Source: Rhodoplanes serenus (GTDB taxonomy: Bacteria > Pseudomonadota > Alphaproteobacteria > Rhizobiales > Xanthobacteraceae). From it: DNA of 62,442 nucleotides. The notes below the pieces were generated by a model. The model worked only from the letters and a program-made list of their open reading frames with translations, ran no database searches and was not told the DNA's origin. The translations under genes and the position numbers were made by a program. Positions 37,342 to 45,586 of the stretch are shown in pieces. Position 1 is the stretch's first letter; the number at the start of each line of letters is the position of its first letter. Where the stretch lies: positions 1-62,442 of the forward strand of contig CAMDDZ010000028.1 in the NCBI GenBank assembly GCA_945893145.1. The letters run 5' to 3'.

Positions 37342-38019
37342 ATGTCTGATCTCACGGTTGTCTTCGATCTCGACGGTACGCTGGTCGATACCGCCCCCGA
37401 CCTTGTGGACACATTGAATGTCGTGTTCGCGCGCGAGGGACTGGCGCCGGTGCCGTACGACACTGCGCGCATCCTGATCGGTGGCGGTGCACGCCGCATG
37501 ATCGAGCGTGGACTAACCCTCGAAGGCCGCGCCTGCACGGTGGCCGAGATGGATCGGCTGTTTGCCGACTTCATCTCTTACTACGCCGAGCACATCGCCG
37601 ACCGCTCGCGGCCGTTTCCAGGACTCGAAGGAGCCCTCGACCAATTGGCGGCGCGCGGCTGCCGCTTTGCGGTCTGCACCAACAAGCTCGAAGGGCTGTC
37701 GCGCCGCCTGCTCGAGGCGCTCGGCATGAGCGGCCGCTTCGCCGCGATCTGCGGTCAGGACACGTTCGCGGTTCAGAAGCCCCATCCGGAAATCCTGCGG
37801 CGCACGATCGCGCAAGCCGGCGGCGACATTGCGCGCGCCGTCATGGTTGGAGATTCCGGCACCGATATCGACACCGCGCGCGCCGCGCGGGTGCCGGTGG
37901 TGGCGGTCGACTTCGGCTATACCGAAACGCCGGTGGCGCAGCTCCGTCCGGACCGTGTGATCAGTCACTTCGACAGCCTGCCGGCGGCGGTCTTCGAACT
38001 CGCGCCACACCCTCGCTGA
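37342..38019 (+). CDS. gph: HAD-family phosphoglycolate phosphatase
   Basis: Likely hydrolyses 2-phosphoglycolate, a by-product of DNA repair or Rubisco oxygenation. The 225-residue HAD hydrolase has motif I FDLDGTLVDTAPDL, motif II CTNK, motif III with KPHPEIL and motif IV MVGDSGTDIDTARAA. Gph is the best guess from overall similarity, but related phosphosugar phosphatases have the same motifs. It is divergent from rpiA. Confidence 0.88.
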   Translation: MSDLTVVFDLDGTLVDTAPDLVDTLNVVFAREGLAPVPYDTARILIGGGARRMIERGLTLEGRACTVAEMDRLFADFISYYAEHIADRSRPFPGLEGALDQLAARGCRFAVCTNKLEGLSRRLLEALGMSGRFAAICGQDTFAVQKPHPEILRRTIAQAGGDIARAVMVGDSGTDIDTARAARVPVVAVDFGYTETPVAQLRPDRVISHFDSLPAAVFELAPHPR

Positions 38020-38063
38020 ACCGCCGGCCGCCTGGCCGCCGCAGCGCTGTCAAACCGCTGCCA

Positions 38064-38078
38064 TTAAGCCTTCGTTTA
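38064..38078. promoter_or_regulatory. Near-consensus CtrA-type box
   Basis: TTAA, GCCTTCG, TTTA: one mismatch to TTAA-N7-TTAA, about 185 bp upstream of the lipoprotein gene. Read in reverse it closely resembles the box at 17202. Confidence 0.25.
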
Positions 38079-38262
38079 CTGTGGCCGAGGCACATTGCCT
38101 CGGATTTCTATCTTTGGCGGCGCTCATGCTTGAGGGGCGCATCGCGGCTTGCGGGGGCCGTTACCGTCAAAGGATTGTGGGGACGTTTCCGGGTCGCACA
38201 TTTGTCGTGCCCCCGCGCGTCCCTGGGGACGCGGCTCCGGCCGCACGACGGGACGGATGATC

Positions 38263-38787
38263 ATGAAACGAGTCCTCGCCATTGCGGCTTGCGGCATGAG
38301 CCTTGCCGCGTGTTCCGGCGCACCGAGCTGGATGCAAATCGATCTGCCCAAAGCGCCGACGATCAGTGCCGGCAGCAGCCAGGTGCGGCTGGAATCCGAG
38401 CCGACCGGCGCCGACGCCAGGACATCGACCGGACAGAACTGCCGCACGCCTTGCGCGCTGTCGGTTCCGGCCAACGACTTCACCGTGACATTCTCGCTGC
38501 CAGGCTATCAGCCGCAGAGCGTCCCGGTGCGCGTCGTCTCCTCTAATGGGCCGGGCGACATGGGGCGCGAGGAAATGGGTCCGATGCCGCCGACCCTCAT
38601 GCCAAACCCGGTGTTCGTCGAGCTGATGCCGGCGCCACCGCCGCCACCCGCCCGCAAGCCTGCGGCGAAACCAAAACCCAAGCCGAAGCCGAAGCCCGTT
38701 GCGACGCGGCAGGCGCCAGCCCCGACGGCCGCCCAGGCGCCCGCCCCTGCTCCGGCCGCAGCCTGGCCGGCGCCACCGCCACGCTGA
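38263..38787 (+). CDS. PEGA-domain lipoprotein with Pro/Lys-rich tail
   Basis: A 174-residue predicted lipoprotein. The signal ends in the lipobox MSLAAC, so the lipidated Cys is near residue 17. Residues 43-95 form a PEGA-like beta domain (VRLESEPTGADARTSTGQ, CRTPCALSVPANDFTVTFSL, GYQPQ), typical of surface proteins. The last 65 residues are Pro/Lys/Ala-rich, with a run of alternating KPKP that would suit binding to peptidoglycan or spanning the wall. ATG 38263 is preferred over 38149 because it begins the signal. Confidence 0.78.
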   Translation: MKRVLAIAACGMSLAACSGAPSWMQIDLPKAPTISAGSSQVRLESEPTGADARTSTGQNCRTPCALSVPANDFTVTFSLPGYQPQSVPVRVVSSNGPGDMGREEMGPMPPTLMPNPVFVELMPAPPPPPARKPAAKPKPKPKPKPVATRQAPAPTAAQAPAPAPAAAWPAPPPR

Positions 38788-38805
38788 TTGGCGCTGCACG
38801 CTTCC

Positions 38806-38835
38806 TTGACAGGGCGCGAAGCGGATACCTATTAA
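38806..38835 (+). promoter_or_regulatory. Promoter of tRNA-Val
   Basis: TTGACA (38806-38811), an 18-bp spacer and TATTAA (38830-38835), placing transcription start about 10 bp before the tRNA. Confidence 0.65.
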
Positions 38836-38851
38836 GTCTGGTTATCGGTCC

Positions 38852-38926
38852 GGGCGCTTAGCTCAGCGGGAGAGCGTTCCCTTCACACGGGAGAGGTCGT
38901 AGGTTCAATCCCTACAGCGCCCACCA
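38852..38926 (+). tRNA. tRNA-Val (anticodon CAC)
   Basis: A 75-nt cloverleaf: acceptor GGGCGCT pairs with AGCGCCC, the D-arm is GCTC...GAGC, the anticodon stem TTCCC...GGGAG holds the loop TTCACAC (anticodon CAC for GTG codons), and the T-arm is GTAGG TTCAATC CCTAC. CCA is encoded (38924-38926). The 3' end abuts an integrase stub, so this gene probably served as an integration site. Confidence 0.97.
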
Positions 38927-39135
38927 TTCATCTCTCTGATAAGACTCACCATTCCTCGGAATCGTGCGCTCCCTTTTTCGGGGAGTATCGAGCAACTGGC
39001 GCGCATGAGCTTGTCGAGAACTGCGGCAGCATCCTTGAGGTAATAGCGATCGTATTCGGTGTACGTCACCGTCACTCCCGCGCGCTTATGGCCAAGCATC
39101 TTTTGCAAGCGATACGTCAGAATGCGGCCGAGCAC
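38905..39135 (-). pseudogene. Tyrosine-recombinase (integrase) C-terminal remnant
   Basis: Only about 70 residues remain. Read on the minus strand they contain LQKMLGHKRAGVTVTYTEYD, matching the end of phage-type integrases with the LGH box and the nucleophilic Tyr about 10 residues later. The N-terminal arm, core-binding domain and the first Arg are missing, and the end of the frame runs into the tRNA-Val gene, as usual for an integrase beside its attachment site. A non-functional stub of the element that brought in the island. Confidence 0.75.
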
Positions 39136-39158
39136 GCCGAGTTAACGAAGGGCGCGAG

Positions 39159-39779
39159 CTAGTCGTCCAGGCGGGTTTGCACCGGATGCCCTCGGCGTTT
39201 GGCTTCGCGCAGAAAATCGATGATTGATTGCGGGATTTTTCGGCCTTCGCCGCGGCGGCGGCGCCGGATACCTTCGATTTCCTGCTGACGATAAATTGCA
39301 GCCTCGGGGCTCAGCCCAAACATCGCAACGATGTCGGCGGCAGTAGCGCCTTCTGGAATAAGATGTTCGGGGGCCAGGATAACTGCTGCGGTGCGCCGAG
39401 CCTCAGCCTCTTGGCTACGTAGGCGGTTACCAATCATCTCGCTGGTTATGGCGCCTGGCTTTCTATTCAGCAGACCTTCATGCTGGTGCAAATAATGCGA
39501 AAGTTCGTGTGCAACTGTCGACCGTGCGCGCGTCTCTCCACGCTGCATTCCCACAAATATGCTTTCGCGCATCCGCAGTACGAACTTATCGGAATCCCAC
39601 TGAGCTTCCGCATCAGGCAGTTCATGGTCGGGAACGCGCGCGTAGTTAAACGCGGGATTTATATGCTTGATCTTGATGATGACGGTCAGCAGGTCAGGGC
39701 GGGGCTGATATTCCAGCCCAAGCCGCTTCAGGAATTCCCTGACGGGCGCCTCAATTTCCTCATCTGCTTTGTAGGCCAT
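39159..39779 (-). CDS. ImmA/IrrE-family metallo-endopeptidase
   Basis: A 206-residue zinc peptidase. The HELSHYLHQHE motif supplies the HExxH zinc ligands and catalytic Glu; the downstream EAEARRTAAVIL contains the third ligand, typical of ImmA/IrrE and COG2856 proteins. Members cleave phage or ICE repressors (ImmA) or stress regulators. The last 40 residues are basic. No XRE repressor, the usual partner, is encoded next to it, so the substrate is open. It lies in the decayed island after tRNA-Val. Confidence 0.9.
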   Translation of the reverse strand: MAYKADEEIEAPVREFLKRLGLEYQPRPDLLTVIIKIKHINPAFNYARVPDHELPDAEAQWDSDKFVLRMRESIFVGMQRGETRARSTVAHELSHYLHQHEGLLNRKPGAITSEMIGNRLRSQEAEARRTAAVILAPEHLIPEGATAADIVAMFGLSPEAAIYRQQEIEGIRRRRRGEGRKIPQSIIDFLREAKRRGHPVQTRLDD

Positions 39780-40153
39780 TTGCTACCCGATCGAGCGAGC
39801 TGCCTTTTAGCAACTAGATAGCGAAAACACAACAGGATGTGGGCGCCGTCTGACTGGCCCCCAAAGGATGGGGGAATGTGAATGATGGCCCGGCACAGAT
39901 GCCGGGGCCTCTTCCCTGACAGCTCGGTCGGATTCGACCGACACCCCTCTGTCCTCAGGCAGCCGCTCCACCGTTGAGCTACGAACTGACAAGGGTCGTG
40001 AGCTAGGACCGCGCTCAAGGACGTCAAAGGTCACGCCGCCCGTCTTTTGAAAAAGACCCCTCTCACCCGCCCCCCGCCCCCCGCCCCATGGGCGGCGTGA
40101 AGGTAGTGCGGGCCTCGGAGACACGGAGCGACGGAGACGTGTGCGCTTGCGGT
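39780..40153. other. Non-coding stretch of the island
   Basis: These 374 bp have no convincing gene. They hold a GC-rich hairpin GGCCCGGCA-CAGA-TGCCGGGGCC at 39887-39909, a degenerate tRNA-like sequence (39920-39988, minus strand) and a short tandem of CCGCCCC near 40065-40085. Confidence 0.7.
39920..39988 (-). pseudogene. Degenerate tRNA-like sequence
   Basis: Read on the minus strand, CAGTTCG pairs with CGAGCTG (7 bp with one G-U) as an acceptor stem; GCTC...GAGC forms a D-arm with GG in its loop; GTCGG-TCGAAT-CCGAC forms a T-arm with a loop of six rather than seven bases. The central arm pairs poorly: only CTG...CAG closes an eight-base loop CCTGAGGA. There is no CCA. It is probably a decayed tRNA carried by the integrated element; a working unusual tRNA is less likely. 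Confidence 0.5.
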
Positions 40154-40531
40154 TCAGCCTGCGCGATCGGCTCGAAGCGTCTTAAGATCGATGGAGGACT
40201 TCTCGACTTCTTCAATTACCTTGCTGCTCCAGGGACACCACACGTTGTTCGGCAGAAATGGGCCGCCGATTTCAGTGAGGTGCTTCTCCAAATACGAGAC
40301 GTTGCAATCGCAGACTTCTGCCGCCATTTCGAAAAAAGAAATGGTCTTGGGGTCTAGGTGCCAGCTCCAAGGGCTGTTGTAGTCAGCCGGTTTGGCAATG
40401 ATCGTGCCCAACACCCCCTTTGAACCTCGGCCCGCAACAAGCCGCCGAGCTTCGTCGATGCGAGCTTGGTCAAGAATTTCGATCACAAAAGTCTTATTCA
40501 CGCTTGTGTCCAGGCAACGAAATAGAGCCAT
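40154..40531 (-). CDS. BP74-related (calmodulin-binding-protein-like) domain protein
   Basis: A 125-residue protein matching from memory the BP74-type domain, first described in a Dictyostelium calmodulin-binding protein and scattered through bacteria. Key landmarks are FVIEILDQARIDEARRLVAG, the YNSPWSWHLDPKTISFF segment, EVCDCN, and GPFLPNNVWCPWSSKV. The function of the bacterial forms is not known. ATG 40531 follows GGGGGACGAC with good spacing; the ATG 21 bp earlier is an unlikely start. It is in the tRNA-Val island, with lower G+C than flanking genes, which fits acquisition. Confidence 0.78.
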   Translation of the reverse strand: MALFRCLDTSVNKTFVIEILDQARIDEARRLVAGRGSKGVLGTIIAKPADYNSPWSWHLDPKTISFFEMAAEVCDCNVSYLEKHLTEIGGPFLPNNVWCPWSSKVIEEVEKSSIDLKTLRADRAG

Positions 40532-40749
40532 GTCGTCCCCCTTTTTTTGCATTATACGCGATAATGAATTGAGCGTTTAGGTCTGTGTTTCACATCTTCA
40601 CGATGCAGAATTTCTTGACGAGCTCTTACCGAGCTGCCGACCTTCCCGGGTTGGCTTGTTTCGCTTCGCTCATTGAGCCGTCCCATTTTGTTTTTCACCC
40701 GTCAGCCACGAACACACCGCGGCGGGAAGCATTCCGATGATCCCGAAAC

Positions 40750-41067
40750 TCAAAACTGGACGGCGCTTAGCTTCGATGGGACGGCGAATAGCCAGAACAC
40801 ATAGGTAACGAGGAAACCAAAGACGGTCGTTCCAAGCACCCTCTTACAGCCGTAAAATCTTGCAGACAGTTTCAAATCGACACCCGCGGTCGCGAGCGCC
40901 GGAAGCATCCCGAACACATACGCAAGCGGCATGTAGTTCACATACATCCAGCCGGCATCGGACACCGTGCCAACAGGCATGCCGGTGGCGAGAATCCGGT
41001 CTCTGCAAATCAATGCCGCCCAACCGAGCGGAGGCCCAAAGACCGCGAAAATCACAAACCGCTTCAT
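40750..41067 (-). CDS. Small membrane protein, unknown
   Basis: A 105-residue protein with three predicted membrane helices (about 3-20, 45-63, 78-96; the second is MPLAYVFGMLPALATAG) and short basic loops. I do not recognise a family. ATG is preceded by CTGGAGTC. The gene lies in the A/T-richer part of the island. Confidence 0.6.
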   Translation of the reverse strand: MKRFVIFAVFGPPLGWAALICRDRILATGMPVGTVSDAGWMYVNYMPLAYVFGMLPALATAGVDLKLSARFYGCKRVLGTTVFGFLVTYVFWLFAVPSKLSAVQF

Positions 41068-41097
41068 TGAAAAAGACTCCAGCTCGCGCCGAAGTCC

Positions 41098-41361
41098 TCA
41101 ACGCTTCTTCTTTTTCTTTCCGTAAATAGCGTTCCAGTTGTCTTTGTAAGCTTGGGTCACAGCCTTCTGGCCCTCGCCCCTGCTGTAATTTTTCGGAGCG
41201 TCCGACTTGACGTCCGCAGGCGCTTCAGCCTTCGCTGGTTCAGCCTTGGTCGATTCAGACTTTGTCGATCCAGCTTTAGCCGATTCAATTTTGGCTGGTT
41301 CAGCTTTGGGCTCAACCGCTTTTTCCTTGGGAGCTTTCTCTTTTGTCTTTTTGTCGGCCAT
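41098..41361 (-). CDS. Lys/Ala-rich low-complexity protein
   Basis: An 87-residue cytosolic protein: residues 1-55 are built from repeats of KAEPAK, ESTK and similar, with no hydrophobic core, and the end is a conserved-looking NYSRGEGQKAVTQAYKDN followed by a KKKKKR tail. It may bind nucleic acid or other polyanions. ATG 41361 follows AGGGACAACAG; the longer frame upstream lacks protein character. I do not know its function. Confidence 0.6.
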   Translation of the reverse strand: MADKKTKEKAPKEKAVEPKAEPAKIESAKAGSTKSESTKAEPAKAEAPADVKSDAPKNYSRGEGQKAVTQAYKDNWNAIYGKKKKKR

Positions 41362-41443
41362 CTGTTGTCCCTGCTGCCAGCGCGGTGCTGGCGGTTTTAG
41401 TTTGAGTCGGCTCGCCCGTCGTAGCAAGCGCCTGACAGCGGCG

Positions 41444-41623
41444 CTAATGCCCGAAGCGCTTTCTGAATTGCTCCGGGCTGTAGGACTTGCCTTCCTCGGT
41501 GTCGGTGATGGTGACCCCGAGACTTTCCTTGCCGCCGTCCGCGACGTGGAGCGCATCCGACGGGGTGTTTCTCTCGTAGGACATCTTGCCGTCCAGCGTG
41601 TTCACCTCAATACGAAATCGCAC
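41444..41623 (-). CDS. Small 59-residue conserved-looking protein
   Basis: GTG at 41623 is preceded by GGAGG with a seven-base gap and opens 59 codons ending TAG. The peptide (starting MRFRIEVNTLDGKMSYER and ending FRKRFGH) has strand-like alternation and mixed charges like a small folded domain. Unrecognised family; it sits between the Lys-rich gene and the Cys-cluster gene. Confidence 0.5.
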   Translation of the reverse strand: MRFRIEVNTLDGKMSYERNTPSDALHVADGGKESLGVTITDTEEGKSYSPEQFRKRFGH

Positions 41624-41661
41624 GTCAAATCCTCCAGCGCGCCGCCAGCCTCAAGGCAGCT

Positions 41662-41973
41662 TCAGGGCAGCGTGTCAGCGGGTACCGGCGCCAACCCAAA
41701 CCTGCGTCGTGCGAGATCGCATGAATCATCGCCAGGGACACAGTCCCGGCAAACGTCGGGTCTGACAGAATAGACGCGGCACGACGTTGAAACGCCAACG
41801 ACACCGCTCAGCGCCGTGCAACGATTTCCTTCGCACCGCATTCCGCTGCAACCAGCGTTGACGAACTCACTGGGAATGAGCGCGATTGCTGTTTCGTCTT
41901 CCAAAGCGAAGCGCGGCCATTCGAACGAATAAGCACAACACGCGCCGCAAGACTGACAATCCGAATTGGGCAT
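41662..41973 (-). CDS. YkgJ-family Cys-cluster (Zn/Fe-chelating) protein
   Basis: A 103-residue protein with eight or more cysteines: CQSCGACCAY near the N-terminus, CSGMRCEGNRCTAL in the middle and SCRVYSVRPDVCRDC toward the end. This is the CxxCxxC...C arrangement of the YkgJ/UPF0153 family, thought to bind a metal or Fe-S cluster. I chose ATG 41973; a TTG at 42012 would add 13 residues. No strong ribosome site supports either. Confidence 0.7.
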   Translation of the reverse strand: MPNSDCQSCGACCAYSFEWPRFALEDETAIALIPSEFVNAGCSGMRCEGNRCTALSGVVGVSTSCRVYSVRPDVCRDCVPGDDSCDLARRRFGLAPVPADTLP

Positions 41974-41981
41974 GACGTTGC

Positions 41982-42128
41982 TTACAGGGACCGGAGCGTA
42001 ATGGCGAGGCAAAGAACTGGTCCTGCGAGAAAACTATGCTTCCAGCCGTGTTGCCCAGCTGTGGCTGCCACAAAGCTTAAGATGATGGAGAACGTGACTC
42101 CCAAACCACACAGGCCCAAAAGCGTCAT
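41982..42128 (-). CDS. Possible 48-residue two-helix membrane peptide
   Basis: From ATG 42128: MTLLGLCGLGVTFSIILSF is a membrane-helix-like start, with a second hydrophobic segment near the C-terminus. No clear ribosome site and no recognised family. It ends 8 bp before the YkgJ-like gene. Confidence 0.3.
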   Translation of the reverse strand: MTLLGLCGLGVTFSIILSFVAATAGQHGWKHSFLAGPVLCLAITLRSL

Positions 42129-42219
42129 CGCAAAGCCGTGAGCGGAGGCAATTCCGGTTGCCCGAACCGGCGAATTGTGGACTGTCTGCCGCGCTTGGTC
42201 GCAACGACAGGAGCCCGCG

Positions 42220-42819
42220 ATGCCGTCACGGTTCGCCGCCACCGTTTTTCCTGCGACGCTGCTCGCTGCCGCAATCCTGCCGCTCGCCGCATCGGCACAA
42301 TTTTTCGACGAACGCCAGCAGATGCTGCTCGGCGGCGCGCCGCTCAGCCGGCAATACAGCCTCTTCACCGGTTCGGAGAATCCAGTTCCGAAAACGACCG
42401 TGAGCTACACGGGCCGCTACAAGCCCGGCTCAATCGTCGTCGACACCGCCGAGCGGCGGCTTTACTTCATTGTCGGCGACGGCACAGCGATCCGCTACGG
42501 CATTGGCGTCGGCCGCATCGGCTACACCTGGAAGGGCGTGAAGACCGTCACCCAGAAGAAGGAATGGCCGTCGTGGACGCCGCCCCGCGAGATGCTGGCG
42601 CGCCGGCCCGATCTGCCGCGTCACATGAAGGGCGGCATCGACAATCCGCTTGGCGCGCGTGCGCTCTATCTCGGCTCGACGCTCTACCGCATCCACGGCT
42701 CGAACGAGCCAGAGACCATCGGCCAGGCGGTGTCGTCCGGCTGTTTCCGCATGACCAACGATGACGTGGTCGATCTCTACAATCGCGTGCGGGTCGGCGC
42801 GACCGTGGTGGTGCAGTAG
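42220..42819 (+). CDS. L,D-transpeptidase (YkuD/ErfK family), exported
   Basis: Cross-links peptidoglycan peptides or anchors proteins to the wall. Signal peptide at 1-26 (ending ASA), then the YkuD domain from about 65: IVVDTAERRLYFIVG starts it, and the catalytic HGSNEPETIGQAVSSGCFRM contains His and Cys of the HxxN...SxGCxRM motif. The start at 42220 follows CAGGAGCCCGCG; the ATG at 42175 has no such site. First gene after the island. Confidence 0.9.
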   Translation: MPSRFAATVFPATLLAAAILPLAASAQFFDERQQMLLGGAPLSRQYSLFTGSENPVPKTTVSYTGRYKPGSIVVDTAERRLYFIVGDGTAIRYGIGVGRIGYTWKGVKTVTQKKEWPSWTPPREMLARRPDLPRHMKGGIDNPLGARALYLGSTLYRIHGSNEPETIGQAVSSGCFRMTNDDVVDLYNRVRVGATVVVQ

Positions 42820-42832
42820 CGCGGTCGACCGC

Positions 42833-43234
42833 TCAGCGCGGCGGCGTCCGCACGCCGGGATCGCGCGACAGGTGCTTGGCGGCCAGTTCGTCGAGATAGT
42901 CCTGCCAGTTGCGCTCGCGGTTGCGGCCGAGCGAGAGCAGATAGTCCCAGCTATAGATGCCAGTGGAGTGCATGTCGTCGAACACCAGCCGCACCGCGTA
43001 ATTGCCGACCGGCTGCACCTCGAGGATCGCCACATTGCGCTTGCCCGGCACGGTTTTGCGCTCGTCCGGCGAATGGCCCTGCACCTCAGCGCTGGGGCTC
43101 ACCACCCGCAGGTATTCGGCATCGAGCGCAAAGCGCTCCTCGCCCTCGAACATGACGGTCAGCACCTTGCGGTCCTTGGCGAGCCGAAGTTCAGTCGGCC
43201 AGGGCCGATTCTGCTCGTTTAAGGGTGCGGCCAT
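42833..43234 (-). CDS. DUF971 protein (gamma-butyrobetaine-hydroxylase-like N-terminal domain)
   Basis: A 133-residue protein with the DUF971 fold, also found as the N-terminal domain of plant and animal gamma-butyrobetaine hydroxylases and in Fe-S assembly-linked proteins. Landmarks are ELRLAKDRKVLTVMFEG, LDAEYLRVVSPSAE, and VGNYAVRLVFDDMHSTGIYSW. The ATG at 43234 follows GGGAGATCGAA. It is 104 bp from the divergent moaA. Function unknown; DUF971 and Mrp often co-occur, and an mrp gene is in this window at 56264. Confidence 0.88.
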   Translation of the reverse strand: MAAPLNEQNRPWPTELRLAKDRKVLTVMFEGEERFALDAEYLRVVSPSAEVQGHSPDERKTVPGKRNVAILEVQPVGNYAVRLVFDDMHSTGIYSWDYLLSLGRNRERNWQDYLDELAAKHLSRDPGVRTPPR

Positions 43235-43338
43235 TTCGATCTCCCGGAATGTATTTTCCGCTATATATACAGAAAGAAGGACAGCCTGGACGCTGAGCCT
43301 GCGATCCGTCACAATTCGGGTCTTCCCCAAGGAATCGC

Positions 43339-44388
43339 ATGACTTTCGCTGCGCCGACGCTCGACCTCGACCGCCCCGCCGGCAGCCCATTGCGGCCGCT
43401 GGTGGACCCGTTCGCGCGTCCGATCACCTATCTGCGGGTGTCGGTGACCGACCGCTGCGATTTCCGCTGCGTCTATTGCATGGCGGAGCACATGGCCTTC
43501 CTGCCGAAGGCCGATCTGCTCACGCTCGAGGAACTCGACCGGCTGTGCAGCGCTTTCGTCACCAGGGGCGTGCGCAAGCTCCGGCTGACCGGCGGCGAGC
43601 CGCTGGTGCGGCGCGGGATCATGACCCTGGTGGGCTCGCTGTCGCGCCATTTGAAGACCGGCGCGCTCGAGGAATTGACGCTGACCACCAACGGCTCGCA
43701 GCTGCCGAAATATGCGCGCGAACTGGCCGATCATGGGGTGAAGCGGATCAACGTATCGCTCGACACGCTCGACCCCGACAAGTTCCGCGCCATCACGCGC
43801 TGGGGCGAGGTCGATAAGGTGATCGCCGGCATCGACGCCGCGCAGGCCGCCGGCCTGCATGTGAAGATCAACGCGGTGGCGCTCAAGGGCGTCAACGAGG
43901 ACGAGCTTGGCGGCCTGATCGCCTGGGCGCACGGCCGCGGCATGGACATCACCGTGATCGAGGTGATGCCGCTCGGCGACATCGGCGAGGATCGCCTGAC
44001 GCAATATCTGCCGCTCTCTATGGTGCGCGCGCGGCTTGCCGAGCGCTTCAGCTTCGAAGACCTCGACCACAGCAGCGGCGGACCGGCGCGTTACGTGCGC
44101 GTCAAGGAAACCGGCGGCCGATTGGGCTTCATCACGCCGATGACCCACAATTTCTGCGAATCCTGCAATCGCGTGCGCGTCACCTGCACCGGCACACTCT
44201 ACATGTGTCTCGGCCAGGAGGATGCCGCCGACCTGCGCAGTCCCTTGCGCACCTCCGAAGCCAACGACGCGCTCTATACCGCGATCGACGAGGCGATCCT
44301 GCGCAAGCCCAAGGGCCACGACTTCGTCATCGACCGCCGCCACAAGCGCCCGGCGCTGTCCCGCCATATGAGCGTCACCGGCGGTTGA
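43339..44388 (+). CDS. moaA: GTP 3',8-cyclase (molybdenum cofactor synthesis)
   Basis: Radical-SAM enzyme making the first molybdenum-cofactor precursor from GTP. The SAM cluster motif [11 protein letters not shown] (CxxxCxxC) is near 48, [10 protein letters not shown] near 89, and the C-terminal second cluster in [18 protein letters not shown]. Ends in the Gly-Gly tail. 349 residues, as expected. Confidence 0.96.
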   Translation: MTFAAPTLDLDRPAGSPLRPLVDPFARPITYLRVSVTDRCDFRCVYCMAEHMAFLPKADLLTLEELDRLCSAFVTRGVRKLRLTGGEPLVRRGIMTLVGSLSRHLKTGALEELTLTTNGSQLPKYARELADHGVKRINVSLDTLDPDKFRAITRWGEVDKVIAGIDAAQAAGLHVKINAVALKGVNEDELGGLIAWAHGRGMDITVIEVMPLGDIGEDRLTQYLPLSMVRARLAERFSFEDLDHSSGGPARYVRVKETGGRLGFITPMTHNFCESCNRVRVTCTGTLYMCLGQEDAADLRSPLRTSEANDALYTAIDEAILRKPKGHDFVIDRRHKRPALSRHMSVTGG

Positions 44389-44420
44389 TCCCGCTTCGCG
44401 CCTCGTTAGGACGTCCTGCG

Positions 44421-45320
44421 TTGTCACCCCTCAGCAACAACCAGCGCGGCATCGTGGCGGTCTGCGCCTGCATGGCGTCCTACACCGTCAACGACGTGCT
44501 GGTGAAGCAGATCCTGAAAACCTATCCGGTCGGCGAGACCATATTCGTGCGCGGCGTCATGAGCTCGATCTTGCTCGTTGCCGTCGTGATCGCGTTCGGT
44601 CATGCGCGGCAATTGCGCACCGCCATGAGCGGACTGCTGGTCTGGCGATCGGCGTTCGACGGGCTCTCGACCGTGGGCTTCATCGCAGCGCTAGCGCACA
44701 TGCCGTTGGCCAATATCGCGGCGGTCCTGCAGATCGCGCCGCTCCTGATCACCGCGATCTCGGTGGTGCTCTACCGCGAATTGGTCGGCTGGCGGCGCTG
44801 GACCGCGATCAGCATTGGCTTCGCGGGTGCGCTGCTGGTGATCAAGCCGGTGCCGTCGGAGTTCAACATCTGGGCGCTGGTGGGCGCGGCGTCGGCGCTT
44901 GCCGCCGCGTTGCGCGAAATCATGACCCGCCGCATCGGCCGCGGCATGCCGGCCATCGTGGTGGCGTTCTGGGGCGCGGTCGGGATCACGGCGTGCGGCG
45001 CGTTCTTCGTCGTGGTCGAGAACTGGCGGATGTTCCAGACCGGCGACCTCATCCAATTGTTCGTCGCGGCGGCGTTTGTCGGTCTTGCGATTTATCTCTT
45101 GGCAGTGGGCTTCCGGGACGTCGATCTCTCAGCGGTCGCGCCGTTCCGCTACAGCTATCTGCTGACCTCCGCGATCGGAGGCTATCTGGTGTTCCGGGAA
45201 TTGCCTGACGCCTGGACGGTGGGCGGCGCCATCCTGATTGTGGGCAGCGGCGTCTACACGCTGCATCGCGAAGCGGTGCGCAAACGCGCACTCACCGCGG
45301 AGGCGGCCCCGGCGGCGTGA
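44421..45320 (+). CDS. DMT-superfamily (EamA) transporter
   Basis: A 299-residue inner-membrane transporter with ten predicted helices in two EamA units. I chose the TTG at 44421, because it follows AGGACG and starts the first helix; reading further upstream runs into moaA. The substrate is unknown. It is a distant paralogue of the transporter at 24878 (both contain RGVMSSILL/RSGAGLLILS-type first helices). Confidence 0.85.
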   Translation: MSPLSNNQRGIVAVCACMASYTVNDVLVKQILKTYPVGETIFVRGVMSSILLVAVVIAFGHARQLRTAMSGLLVWRSAFDGLSTVGFIAALAHMPLANIAAVLQIAPLLITAISVVLYRELVGWRRWTAISIGFAGALLVIKPVPSEFNIWALVGAASALAAALREIMTRRIGRGMPAIVVAFWGAVGITACGAFFVVVENWRMFQTGDLIQLFVAAAFVGLAIYLLAVGFRDVDLSAVAPFRYSYLLTSAIGGYLVFRELPDAWTVGGAILIVGSGVYTLHREAVRKRALTAEAAPAA

Positions 45321-45586
45321 AATCGCACATTCGACCAACTATGGATTGACGGGTGCGGGACGCTTCAAGGTAAGCTCAGTGGCTTTGGTCCCGTCCTGGG
45401 GTGCGGCGCGTCTGAAGCAGAGGCACACTACGCTGTGGCCAGCCCGGCGGGCCGGCCGAGGGGAAGTGGACGGGACATTGCGGCTGCTGCTCCGGCGGCA
45501 CCGGTCACCATTGCTTTCCTGGACAGCGCCAAGGCGACGGTGGGCTCCAAACCGGGGCCCAGAGCCGTTGCACGGGAGGCAACGAC

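Noticed and set aside
39887..39909. GC-rich hairpin as a Rho-independent terminator
   Set aside because: The stem is strong but there is no T-run on either strand, so it is only mentioned as structure.
38927..42170. Direct repeat of the tRNA-Val 3' end as a far attachment site
   Set aside because: I looked for the last bases of the tRNA (CCTACAGCGCCCACC) again in the island and did not see them, so no attR is reported.
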